A stretch of DNA of 33,049 nt, from assembly GCA_026645745.1 (NCBI GenBank), contig JAPKMU010000007.1, positions 1 through 33,049 on the forward strand. The letters run 5' to 3'. The notes below the pieces were generated by a model. It saw only the letters and a list, made by a program, of their open reading frames with translations, was not told the DNA's origin and did not search any database. Both the position numbers and the translations under genes were made by a program. Numbering within the stretch: the first letter of the stretch is position 1; every line of letters begins with the position of its first letter. This DNA comes from Anaerolineae bacterium. GTDB lineage: Bacteria; Chloroflexota; Anaerolineae; Aggregatilineales; Phototrophicaceae. Of this stretch, positions 8,116 to 15,019 are shown one piece after another.

Positions 8116-9138
8116 ATGACATCTGTCACTCCAACAGCCGGACAGGGAACGCCTGAAAGCTCTAATCTTCCACTGCTTACCTCTTTCATCCTGATCGGCG
8201 GTTTTATTCTTGTACTGGTCATCCTGCTGGGCGGAATGCCTGCCGCCGAGGACTCAAGCGCTGAACCGACGGCTATCGCAGATGCGGCAGTCGAAACCGT
8301 CGTTGAAGTAACGCCCGTTGCGTTGAGTGTCGTCGGTGAAGGTCAGCCGACCGCCGCGCCAACTGAAGTCGCCGCAGCACCGGAAGGCGCGCTCACTGCC
8401 TTCCCGTATACCGATGCACAGATTTCAGAAGGTCAACTGGTCTTTTCTGGGCTGTGTTCTGCGTGTCACGGGCTGAACGCACGCGGGATCACCGGCGTCG
8501 GTAAAGACTTAATCGGCGGCGAATTCTCATTGACCACACACGACGAAGATATTCTTGCTTTCGTGGTTGTTGGTCGCCAGCCTTGGGATGTTGGTAACAC
8601 GACGGGTCAGGCGATGCCCGCGCGTGGTGGTAATCCCATGCTCACCGATGACCAACTACGCAGCGTGATCGCGTATCTGCGCGACATGCAGCTTGATCAG
8701 GGTTTTGTTCCGGTCGGTTACGAAGCGATTGCCGCTGCCGCGCCGGTGAGCAGCGAACCGACTGTACCGCCGACCGCTGCGCCGCCGACTTTCACCCCGA
8801 CGGCAACTGTTCTGCCGCGTGCGACCCCCGAAGGCGTTCAAAGTGGTGAGGTTATTGTTGGCAATACCACGCCCTTCGCAATGGAATTCGATGTGGCAGG
8901 CGAATACCTGATTTCGTGCGCGCAGTGTCATGGAAACAACGGTGAAGGCGATGGCTTGATGACGCCGCCGCTCGCCGCTGACAGCGCGAGTTTGACGGAC
9001 GATGAAGCCGTGTTCACACTGCTGACGATCAGCGATCCGTTCTCCGGTGGCTACATCCATCCGGTCTACACACAGCAGTATTCTGATGATGAAATCCGCG
9101 ACATCATCGAATACACGCAGTCGCTCGTCACCCCGTAA
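8116..9138 (+). CDS. Membrane-anchored dihaem cytochrome c
   Basis: 340 residues from the ATG at 8116, which has GGGGGA upstream and places the membrane anchor (residues 20-41) near the N-terminus; a TTG at 8035 is less likely. Two c-type haem sites are visible: CSACH (114-118), with Met167 in GQAMPARGG as probable sixth ligand, and CAQCH (268-272). Pro/Thr-rich linkers separate the anchor from domain 1 and domain 1 from domain 2. In domain 2 the place where a Met is expected, before the C-terminal helix (YSDDEIRDIIEY), reads GGYIHPVY, so His315 may ligate the second haem. It probably shuttles electrons on the outer face of the membrane, perhaps to or from the divergent multicopper oxidase. 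The gene ends in a strong terminator. Confidence 0.9.
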   Translation: MTSVTPTAGQGTPESSNLPLLTSFILIGGFILVLVILLGGMPAAEDSSAEPTAIADAAVETVVEVTPVALSVVGEGQPTAAPTEVAAAPEGALTAFPYTDAQISEGQLVFSGLCSACHGLNARGITGVGKDLIGGEFSLTTHDEDILAFVVVGRQPWDVGNTTGQAMPARGGNPMLTDDQLRSVIAYLRDMQLDQGFVPVGYEAIAAAAPVSSEPTVPPTAAPPTFTPTATVLPRATPEGVQSGEVIVGNTTPFAMEFDVAGEYLISCAQCHGNNGEGDGLMTPPLAADSASLTDDEAVFTLLTISDPFSGGYIHPVYTQQYSDDEIRDIIEYTQSLVTP

Positions 9139-9150
9139 ACGCTCAAACTA

Positions 9151-9189
9151 AAAAGCCGCTAAGATGCCAAGCACCTTAGCGGCTTTTTT
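9151..9189. terminator. Bidirectional intrinsic terminator
   Basis: AAAAGCCGCTAAG (9151-9163) pairs perfectly with CTTAGCGGCTTTT (9175-9187) and runs on into Ts. It lies between the convergent cytochrome gene (ends 9138, +) and methyltransferase gene (ends 9203, -). The A-run on the left lets it work in both directions. Confidence 0.92.
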
Positions 9190-9202
9190 CTTGCTTATGG
9201 CT

Positions 9203-10219
9203 CTATTTGCGGGCAGTCAAGATTGTGAACGTGCCGCCTAAATCCCCGCGGATCGTTTCAAAGCCCGCATCATGAAGCAAGCGCGTCTGCTCTGATTCGG
9301 TATAGACGACGTTTCCCCATACCAACTCGCTGAACTGCACGAGCACTGACATCTGAAATTCAGGCTGACTCAGCAAACGCGGATCATCTGACCATGTTTC
9401 ATCGAGAATAAACAGCAGTCCACCGGGGCGCAGCGCACGGTAGACGGCGCTCATCACACCCGGACGCACCGACACGGGAAGTTCATGCAGGACTTCAAAC
9501 ATGACGACCAAATCAAATTGATCTTGATAGGTCATGTCTTGACCATAGACATGCCGGAAGGTGATGCGGTCGCTCAAGCCCTTTTCCGTTGACGCACGCC
9601 GCGCTAACACGATTCCATGCGGGTCGCCATCGATTCCGGTAAAACGGCAGTTGGGGTACTGCGCCGCCAACTTAAATAAGAACTGCCCCGCCCCGCATCC
9701 AACATCCAAAACGTCAATGCCGGTTTGCAGGGCTTCGCCAACATGCTCAGGGAGCAGTTTTGCGACGACAAGCCGCTGCATTGGGTGTGTGAGTTTGCTC
9801 ACCCATTCGCTAAACGCTTCGCCGTGATCGCCAAAGCCGAGAACCCGCCCATCACGAAAAGCATCGGGATACAAGCCGAAATCATCGGCAAGAAATGTCA
9901 AGAAACCGCGCGCAAATCCCCCGACATAACGCGGGTGATCGGTATCGAGCAGGACGGTTTCCATCCCCGGTGCAAGGCGATACACACCATCAGCAAACGC
10001 CAAAATCCCGAAGGCAACCGCCGTTTGCATCCACACACGAACATAAGGGAGGTGCAGCGCTTTTGCCGCTGCTAGGCTCTCCGGCGTATGCGCGTCTCGT
10101 TTGAGTGCGTCAAACAACCCAAGTTCAAGCCCCAGATAAACCACTTGAACGGTTTGAAGTCCCTTGAACGCACTTTGAATCCGTTCAAACGCTTCTTTGC
10201 TGGGGTTCGGCGTCGTCAT
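9203..10219 (-). CDS. Class I SAM-dependent methyltransferase with N-terminal winged-helix dimerisation domain
   Basis: 338 residues. The N-terminal third (about 10-90) looks like the helix-rich dimerisation/winged-helix domain of O-methyltransferase-type enzymes (GLELGLFDALKRDAHTPESLAAA). SAM motif I is IDVLDVGCGAGQF (168-180), followed by an acidic loop (GIDGDPHGI) that would bind the ribose. FDLVVMFEVLHELP and LRPGGLLFILDETW are the later motifs. The substrate is unknown. The ATG overlaps the stop of the upstream membrane-protein gene as ATGA, so translation is coupled to it. Confidence 0.82.
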   Translation of the reverse strand: MTTPNPSKEAFERIQSAFKGLQTVQVVYLGLELGLFDALKRDAHTPESLAAAKALHLPYVRVWMQTAVAFGILAFADGVYRLAPGMETVLLDTDHPRYVGGFARGFLTFLADDFGLYPDAFRDGRVLGFGDHGEAFSEWVSKLTHPMQRLVVAKLLPEHVGEALQTGIDVLDVGCGAGQFLFKLAAQYPNCRFTGIDGDPHGIVLARRASTEKGLSDRITFRHVYGQDMTYQDQFDLVVMFEVLHELPVSVRPGVMSAVYRALRPGGLLFILDETWSDDPRLLSQPEFQMSVLVQFSELVWGNVVYTESEQTRLLHDAGFETIRGDLGGTFTILTARK

Positions 10220-11736
10220 TCCTGCGGCTCCATCGGGGATCGCGTGCTGCCGGGCATGACTGTTTGATCGCTGTCTTCGTCTTCGCCGGGAATATCCAGC
10301 GGTACAGGCGGCGTAGACGGCGGTGTGGGTGGTGGTGTCGGCGCGCTTGCTTTCTTAGGTGCAGGCGGCGGCGCGATCACTTTTCCGGCTGCGAATTCTG
10401 CCAATGTGCGCGCGATATCCATGCGCAGACGTTTCAGAAATATACCGCGTTTTTCGGTCTGCTGCTGACCTGACAAGATATAGGTGAAGTTTTCGTGAAT
10501 GATGCCGCCCTGTGTCGTGACGACCATTTCAGGCTGCCATGCGTCAACAGGCTGATAGGCTTCGCCTGCGCACTGCTGAAGCTCAAATGTAATCCGCACG
10601 CCGCCATGCCGCCCATCAAGGCGCACATCGAGCGCAATCGGGAGCATCGCGGCACGTTTGTTGAGTTTTTTGCTGAACTCACGCGCTAACTCTTTCGCAA
10701 TGCCGCGTGTCTGGCGCTCGGCGGCTTTCGCTGTTAAGCGTGCGCTGCGCTTGGCTAAATTGTTCAGGCGTTTGACGGTGCGCGGCGCAGCGATCACCTG
10801 ACTGCGGGAAACACGCCCGTACATGTCGTATTGATTGAGACGGATACCGACGACCTGCCAACCGCCGAGTTTCTCTCCGTTCATGTTGGTGAGGACTTTG
10901 CGCGCGGAGAACGTCCCCGCGTAACACGGGACAGGCAGGGTGTCACTTTGCGCGTGAGGCTGCCAGAGGGCACGCCGCCCCGCCAGCGAATTGGGATCGA
11001 GATAATTGGAGGTCGTGTACGGGGGCTGCCAGTTGGGGAAAATCGGCGTTTGGCTGAAGATCAGCCGCACGATCATCGTAGCGACCCAAATCAGAATCAA
11101 CGCGACGAACAACGCGATCACGATGCCGATCACGATCACGCGGCTGTCCACCGGCGTCCCGAACAGCTCCGTCGTGCCGCCGTTGAGGACACTTTGCACG
11201 AAGCCCGCAATCCCACCCTCGCCAACCGCTTGAGCATCCGCGTCAATCGCGGGGGCGGTGTCTTCCCCTTCTGGCGGCTGCGCGGCTAGATCGGGTATTT
11301 GCACGCTGATGCGCGCCGTATTGTTTTCGACAAAATCGCTCCCTGCGTCTTCAACTTCGCCAATTCCAACGCTTGCGGTCAGCGAGACTGTGCGCCCCGC
11401 TTGATTGGCGAAGAGATACGTCGGGAATTCAATCCGCACCGTTTGGCTGCCAAATTCGGGAAGCGGCGCAACGATGGCACTATCGCCAATCTGCGTCCCG
11501 GTCGCATCCAAAACACGCGCCGTCGCTTGAGTCGTCGATGCGCCGCCGTCGTTGACCACATCAAAGACGACTGCAATCTGCGCCCCGCCCTGTGAAAATT
11601 CGGTGCGAATGCTGCGAACCGCGTAATCCGGCGGGCGCTGCGCCTGTCCATACACGCTCATGACCGCCGCGATGACGACAGTCAGCACAAATCCAAGTCC
11701 CCACCAGCGTAAACGTGCCTGTTTCATACGCGGCAT
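10216..11736 (-). CDS. Two-helix membrane protein with extracytoplasmic CARDB-like domain and cytoplasmic basic domain
   Basis: 506 residues from the ATG at 11736. The frame stays open further upstream, but the hydrophobic signal/anchor (residues 11-30) sits properly at the N-terminus only with this start (ATG at 11727 is an alternative). Residues 38-150 resemble a CARDB/Ig-like adhesion fold (VVFDVVNDGGASTTQATARVL and VRIEFPTYLF). An acidic linker, a strong helix (199-227) and a basic cytoplasmic part (about 228-450) follow, with a proline-rich acidic tail (PPPTPPSTPPVP, then DEDSD). No enzyme motif is seen. An N-out, C-in sensor or scaffold is a reasonable guess. The Shine-Dalgarno is weak. 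Four-base overlap with the downstream methyltransferase. Confidence 0.65.
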   Translation of the reverse strand: MPRMKQARLRWWGLGFVLTVVIAAVMSVYGQAQRPPDYAVRSIRTEFSQGGAQIAVVFDVVNDGGASTTQATARVLDATGTQIGDSAIVAPLPEFGSQTVRIEFPTYLFANQAGRTVSLTASVGIGEVEDAGSDFVENNTARISVQIPDLAAQPPEGEDTAPAIDADAQAVGEGGIAGFVQSVLNGGTTELFGTPVDSRVIVIGIVIALFVALILIWVATMIVRLIFSQTPIFPNWQPPYTTSNYLDPNSLAGRRALWQPHAQSDTLPVPCYAGTFSARKVLTNMNGEKLGGWQVVGIRLNQYDMYGRVSRSQVIAAPRTVKRLNNLAKRSARLTAKAAERQTRGIAKELAREFSKKLNKRAAMLPIALDVRLDGRHGGVRITFELQQCAGEAYQPVDAWQPEMVVTTQGGIIHENFTYILSGQQQTEKRGIFLKRLRMDIARTLAEFAAGKVIAPPPAPKKASAPTPPPTPPSTPPVPLDIPGEDEDSDQTVMPGSTRSPMEPQE

Positions 11737-11984
11737 GCTCACTTTGTTCAGCGCTTCATCACAATAACGTAACGATACCCTGTTCCCTGCTGGAATCCAA
11801 ATGCGCTTACGGCACGGCGTCTCAACGCCTGCCCACTCAACACCGTGCGCTCGATGAATAGATGAGTCGCATTTGTGTCGCGGGTGTGTCGAAAAACCGC
11901 CCAGTCGCTCCCCTGTGAATGAGAGCCTGTAGGTGTCGATGGCACACGGCAAACCGCCGTGAGAGACCAACAGGAGAAACCCTC

Positions 11985-12134
11985 ATGATGTACAGCAACC
12001 GCATTGAAATCGAGCCCGATGGTGGACCGACCCCTCCCGCACCGTGGACGGGTGGCGGCGTGACCCTCGAAATCGAGCCGGATGGCGGACCGACGCCCCC
12101 GGCACCATGGACGGGCGGCGGCGATCGCGCCTAA
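11985..12134 (+). CDS. 49-residue peptide made of two repeats; function unknown
   Basis: Short gene opening ATGATG, with AGGAG (11972-11976) eight bases upstream. The product begins MMYSNRI and then consists of EIEPDGGPTPPAPWTGGG twice (residues 8-25 and 29-46), joined by VTL and ending DRA. The seven base differences between the repeats are all synonymous third positions in this frame, which argues strongly that this frame is translated and selected. There is no hydrophobic segment and no Cys. Repeated cores ending in Gly-Gly-Gly recall multi-core precursors of modified peptides, but no maturation enzyme, protease-transporter or immunity gene is adjacent. A structural or linker-type peptide is equally possible. 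A small hairpin (11945-11961) lies upstream and a GC-rich hairpin (12157-12180) downstream. It is convergent with the TPR gene at 12204. Confidence 0.7.
   Translation: MMYSNRIEIEPDGGPTPPAPWTGGGVTLEIEPDGGPTPPAPWTGGGDRA
12006..12122 (+). repeat. Imperfect tandem repeat, 2 x 54 bases inside the small peptide gene
   Basis: Copy 1 is 12006-12059 and copy 2 is 12069-12122, separated by nine bases. They differ at seven of 54 positions, every one a synonymous third codon position (Pro, Gly, Thr, Pro, Pro, Pro, Gly codons). Confidence 0.95.
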
Positions 12135-12156
12135 CGCGAGGGTGAAACACGCGGAA

Positions 12157-12180
12157 GGGGTGGGAGACACTTCCCGCCCC
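12157..12180. terminator. GC-rich hairpin between convergent peptide and TPR genes
   Basis: GGGGTGGGAG (12157-12166), loop ACAC, TTCCCGCCCC (12171-12180), with G-T wobbles. It begins 22 bases after the peptide stop and lies 24 bases beyond the TPR gene stop. There is no T-run on either side, so it is a possible but unproven terminator. Confidence 0.4.
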
Positions 12181-12203
12181 GCCGCCGTGTGTAGTGTGGG
12201 GGA

Positions 12204-13475
12204 TTATCTACTACTTCTCTTGGTTGCGTGCAGTTCCGGTCCGATTTCCCCGCGTTCTTCGATGCGGCTGCGCGTGTCCTTGATCTGAGACAACAACCTC
12301 GTTTGATAATTGGGGTCTTCGAGTCCGTAGCACTGCTCCGCCGCTTCGGATAATGCCCACAATGCTTCGTCCCGCTTGTACTGGTGTGCCAGCAGAATCC
12401 CTCGTCGATAGAGCACTTCAGCAACCAGTCCTTGGTTGTGATGCTGACGATTGATCTCCAATGCGCGTGACAGTTTCTCTTCCGCTTCTTCGTATCGCTC
12501 AAGCCACACCAGCGTATAGCCGAGATCGAGCAGTATCCGCGCCTCAATGTACGGAATATTGTGCGAGAACATCGGATTCAAACGCTCTGCATTCAACTGC
12601 TGGAGCGCGTGACGATACAGTGATGCAGCAGCTTCAAAGTGATCCGCCATAAGCAAATGTCCGGCTTCGATTTGAATGCCTACTGCCGGGTGCATCTTGT
12701 CCGCGCCCTGCTGCACACGGGCAACCCAAAACGCCGACATGACTAATTTGCCGCTGACCTGATACGCCCATGAAAGATATGATGCCGCGACAAACATGAA
12801 TATATCGTTTTGGATGAGCCGTGCGATGCTATAGAGCTGACTGGCGTAGTGGAGAATGTGCGCCACGTCATGTCGCTGTGTTGCCCACGTGGCAAGAATA
12901 TGATACGTCCGTGCAAGCAGTACATCATCGCCCACGTTTTGGACGGCACGCTCCAAAATGCCGTACCAATCCTGCCCGATCACACGGTCATGATCGTATA
13001 ACCAGACGTTGAACACGTCGAAGAATGCTTCCATGACGTGCCCCACGCTCTCGCCTCTAAGGATGTATTCCTCTAGAGCGCGGATTTCGTCTTTTGCCAG
13101 ATTCGGCTGGCGCAAAGTCATGCACACTAGCAGATATGCCTTACGCACCTCAATATCGCGCTTGGCATCTTTTGGCTCCCCGGTGAGATACTTAATCTCG
13201 GTCGCCAGCGCGCTTTGCAAATCTCGCAGATCAGCAGTAGGCGTAAGCGGCAGATAGTGGCGAACGGCAATTGCTGCCCGCGCAGCCGAAGATTGAAGCA
13301 TTTCAAAGTGAAGCGAATAGGAAATGAGATAAGAGATGGCATCGAGGCTTTCAATCACATCCTCCTCCGTCATCCGTTCTTCAATCAGTTCATCCAGAAC
13401 TGCTGCTGCCTCCGAGAATCTCGGCTGCCACCATTTCCCTAGCTTACGGAATTTCTCGACCCAGCCGATTTCCAT
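12204..13475 (-). CDS. TPR-type helical-repeat protein (paralogue A)
   Basis: 423 residues, all helical, no signal or membrane segment. The C-terminal half carries TPR-like pairs, e.g. ARILLDLGYTLVWLERYEEAEEKLSRALEI and AEVLYRRGILLAHQYKRDEALWALSEAAEQ. The N-terminal part (1-130) is a distinct helical region almost identical to the start of the gene at 32654. The first 132 residues differ at 13 positions, all before residue 63, and residues 63-132 are identical. The leader is also shared: CTGCGGC-TCGAAAA-GGGA precedes both starts. TPR proteins act as protein-binding scaffolds. Because paralogue B lies directly behind a CHAT protease gene, this copy may serve the same or a related partner. It is convergent with the 49-residue peptide gene. 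Confidence 0.82.
   Translation of the reverse strand: MEIGWVEKFRKLGKWWQPRFSEAAAVLDELIEERMTEEDVIESLDAISYLISYSLHFEMLQSSAARAAIAVRHYLPLTPTADLRDLQSALATEIKYLTGEPKDAKRDIEVRKAYLLVCMTLRQPNLAKDEIRALEEYILRGESVGHVMEAFFDVFNVWLYDHDRVIGQDWYGILERAVQNVGDDVLLARTYHILATWATQRHDVAHILHYASQLYSIARLIQNDIFMFVAASYLSWAYQVSGKLVMSAFWVARVQQGADKMHPAVGIQIEAGHLLMADHFEAAASLYRHALQQLNAERLNPMFSHNIPYIEARILLDLGYTLVWLERYEEAEEKLSRALEINRQHHNQGLVAEVLYRRGILLAHQYKRDEALWALSEAAEQCYGLEDPNYQTRLLSQIKDTRSRIEERGEIGPELHATKRSSR
13080..13260 (-). repeat. Near-identical inverted duplicate segment (partner at 32869-33049)
   Basis: 181 bases read on the minus strand match 32869-33049 on the plus strand with four mismatches, all synonymous. The adjoining 60 bases (13261-13320 against 32809-32868) have nine mismatches. 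The sharp change suggests recent gene conversion or a mosaic duplication. Confidence 0.93.
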
Positions 13476-13562
13476 AGTGCAGGTGTCCCTTTTTCGACGC
13501 CGCAGACAATGTGGTTCCTACATGGGAACTTCCCAAGATGAATCGTTGAACATTCATCATAC

Positions 13563-13590
13563 AGATTATTCAAATAGACGCCAATTACAA
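13563..13590 (-). promoter_or_regulatory. Putative promoter of TPR paralogue A
   Basis: On the minus strand TTGTAA (13590-13585) and TAATCT (13568-13563) are 16 bases apart, about 88 bases before the start. An inverted repeat GATGAAT...ATTCATC (13537-13558) lies between promoter and gene. Confidence 0.35.
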
Positions 13591-13593
13591 TGG

Positions 13594-14430
13594 TTATTCT
13601 GTGTTGCGATTTTCCAGCGCCAGTGCGTACACCGCCCGCCGATCCCATCCTGACGCCTGCGCGACCGTGCTTGACGCATCGCGGACGCTTGCGCCGTTTT
13701 CAAACTGTTCACGGAGCGCGGCACGGATTTCTGCTTCCGTCCATACCACCGCTTCGACGGGCGGCGCAGGAGCGATTAGCAGCACGATCTCGCCGCGCGG
13801 CGCAGTTGCTCGGAAATGCGCCAGCACATCCGATGCGCTCCCGCGCTGAAATTCCTCGTACAGCTTGCTGAGTTCGCGCGCCACGACGAGTGGACGATCA
13901 CCGCCAAGCGCGGCGATCACCGCTTCGAGCGTATCGACTAAGCGGTTCGGGCTTTCGTACAGGATCAGGGTGCCGCGCGCGTGTGCATATTCCCGGAAAA
14001 GCGCCTGCCGTGCTTTATCCTTGCGCGGCGCGAAGCCCAAAAATGTGAACGCATCCGTTGGCAGTCCTGATGCGACCAGCGCGGTGATCACAGCGGATGC
14101 TCCCGGAAGCGGCGTAACGGTGATTCCGCGCCGGATGGCTTCACCAATGAGTTCATAACCGGGATCGCTGATTCCCGGCGTTCCGGCGTCACTCACGAGC
14201 GCGACATCGCCTTCATCGAGCGCCTCGAAGATCGCATCAAGTTTGACCAGCTTGTTATGTTCATGATAGCTCGTCAGCGGCGTGCTGATCGCGTAATGCT
14301 GAAGCAAGACTCGCGTGGTGCGGGTGTCTTCGGCGGCGATCAAACGCGCTTCTTTGAGGATGCGCAGCGCACGGAGGGTGATGTCTTCAAGGTTGCCGAT
14401 TGGCGTGGGGACGAGGTAGAGGATTCCCAT
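13594..14430 (-). CDS. rsmI: 16S rRNA (cytidine-1402-2'-O)-methyltransferase RsmI
   Basis: 278 residues from the ATG at 14430 (an adjacent TTG at 14433 is possible). It has the family's hallmark run: LVPTPIGNLEDIT near the N-terminus, AAEDTRTTRVLLQHY, TSYHEHN, VSDAGTPGISDPGYEL, TPLPGASAVITAL, GFAPRKDKAR and ILYESPNRLVDTLEA. RsmI is a tetrapyrrole-methylase-fold enzyme that 2'-O-methylates C1402 in the decoding centre of 16S rRNA. Length is normal. No good Shine-Dalgarno is visible, so translation may rely on a weak site. It stands between the TPR and ferredoxin genes, all on the minus strand. Confidence 0.95.
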   Translation of the reverse strand: MGILYLVPTPIGNLEDITLRALRILKEARLIAAEDTRTTRVLLQHYAISTPLTSYHEHNKLVKLDAIFEALDEGDVALVSDAGTPGISDPGYELIGEAIRRGITVTPLPGASAVITALVASGLPTDAFTFLGFAPRKDKARQALFREYAHARGTLILYESPNRLVDTLEAVIAALGGDRPLVVARELSKLYEEFQRGSASDVLAHFRATAPRGEIVLLIAPAPPVEAVVWTEAEIRAALREQFENGASVRDASSTVAQASGWDRRAVYALALENRNTE

Positions 14431-14464
14431 CAAAGAAGGGAGTTAACGCAAAGACGCGAAGGTG

Positions 14465-14495
14465 CAAGGACGCAAAGAAAACCGTTGCGTCCTTG
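14465..14495. terminator. Hairpin between ferredoxin and rsmI (possible terminator, repeat-like)
   Basis: CAAGGACGCAA (14465-14475) and TTGCGTCCTTG (14485-14495) form a perfect 11-bp stem with a nine-base loop, in the 85-base gap after the ferredoxin stop. The left flank (AACGCAAAGACGCGAAGG) resembles a short intergenic repeat common in many bacterial genomes. There is no strong T-run. Confidence 0.55.
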
Positions 14496-14515
14496 TTTCT
14501 CCACGCTGAAGCGTC

Positions 14516-14866
14516 TTAGCCGAGCGAGTCGTAGCCGGGACCATCTGCGAAGTAAGCATAGTTGGGCTGAATATCTTCCGTCAGGTCAACCACTTCGCCG
14601 CCTGCCGCTTCAACTTCTGCTTTTTCCGCAAACGGGATGCGCTTCTGTCCGGCAGCCATCGTATACGCTGCGGGGACTTCTTCTTCGATGAAGATCGCTT
14701 CAAACGGGCATTCGGGCACGCACGCGCCGCAGTCGATACAGGTATCGGGGTCGATGAAATACCAAGGCCATTCGTTCTGGGGCTGACCGGGGACAATGCA
14801 TTCGACCGGGCAGACTTCCATGCAAGCGCCGTCGCGCAAGCAGAGGCTGGTGATAATGTGCGTCAT
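14516..14866 (-). CDS. Ferredoxin with two iron-sulfur clusters, Asp in the first motif
   Basis: 116 residues. The ATG at 14866 is chosen because AGGAG lies ten bases upstream; the frame is open further up but without ferredoxin-like sequence. Cluster motif 1 is C9-LR-D12-GA-C15-MEV-C19-P, with Asp where the second Cys of a 4Fe motif would be. Motif 2 is C43-ID-C46-GA-C49-VPE-C53-P, a normal 4Fe-4S motif. CxxDxxC sites are known from ferredoxins carrying a 3Fe-4S or an Asp-ligated 4Fe-4S cluster, so a seven-iron type or interconvertible cluster is likely. A soluble cytoplasmic electron carrier. The acidic C-terminal extension (about 65-116) is longer than in minimal ferredoxins. A Crp/Fnr regulator is encoded directly upstream. 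Confidence 0.9.
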   Translation of the reverse strand: MTHIITSLCLRDGACMEVCPVECIVPGQPQNEWPWYFIDPDTCIDCGACVPECPFEAIFIEEEVPAAYTMAAGQKRIPFAEKAEVEAAGGEVVDLTEDIQPNYAYFADGPGYDSLG

Positions 14867-15019
14867 GGAAAACGGCTCCTGTAACACTAGGATTTTGCAC
14901 TTGTAGGGGAGTTTAATCCAAGAAACCGCGTTAATCTGGAACTTTAGTCTCTTTTGAAGATTAGATTTAACCAAGTATCGTGGAATTCTCATCTGCGGTG
15001 CAGACGATTTTCACCTCGG

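Noticed and set aside
11737..11970. Upstream extension of the CARDB-like membrane protein by 78 codons
   Set aside because: The extension lacks signal-like or conserved sequence and would bury the membrane anchor. It lies just short of the plus-strand peptide gene, and the ATG at 11736 gives a normal N-terminal anchor.
11985..12134. Confident call of a ribosomally made, modified natural-product precursor
   Set aside because: Repeat cores are suggestive, but no ATP-grasp, YcaO, radical-SAM, lanthipeptide synthase or peptidase-transporter gene is nearby, so the peptide is left as unknown.
14867..14992. 42-codon N-terminal extension of the ferredoxin
   Set aside because: A good AGGAG box precedes the ATG at 14866, and ferredoxins begin immediately before the first Cys motif.
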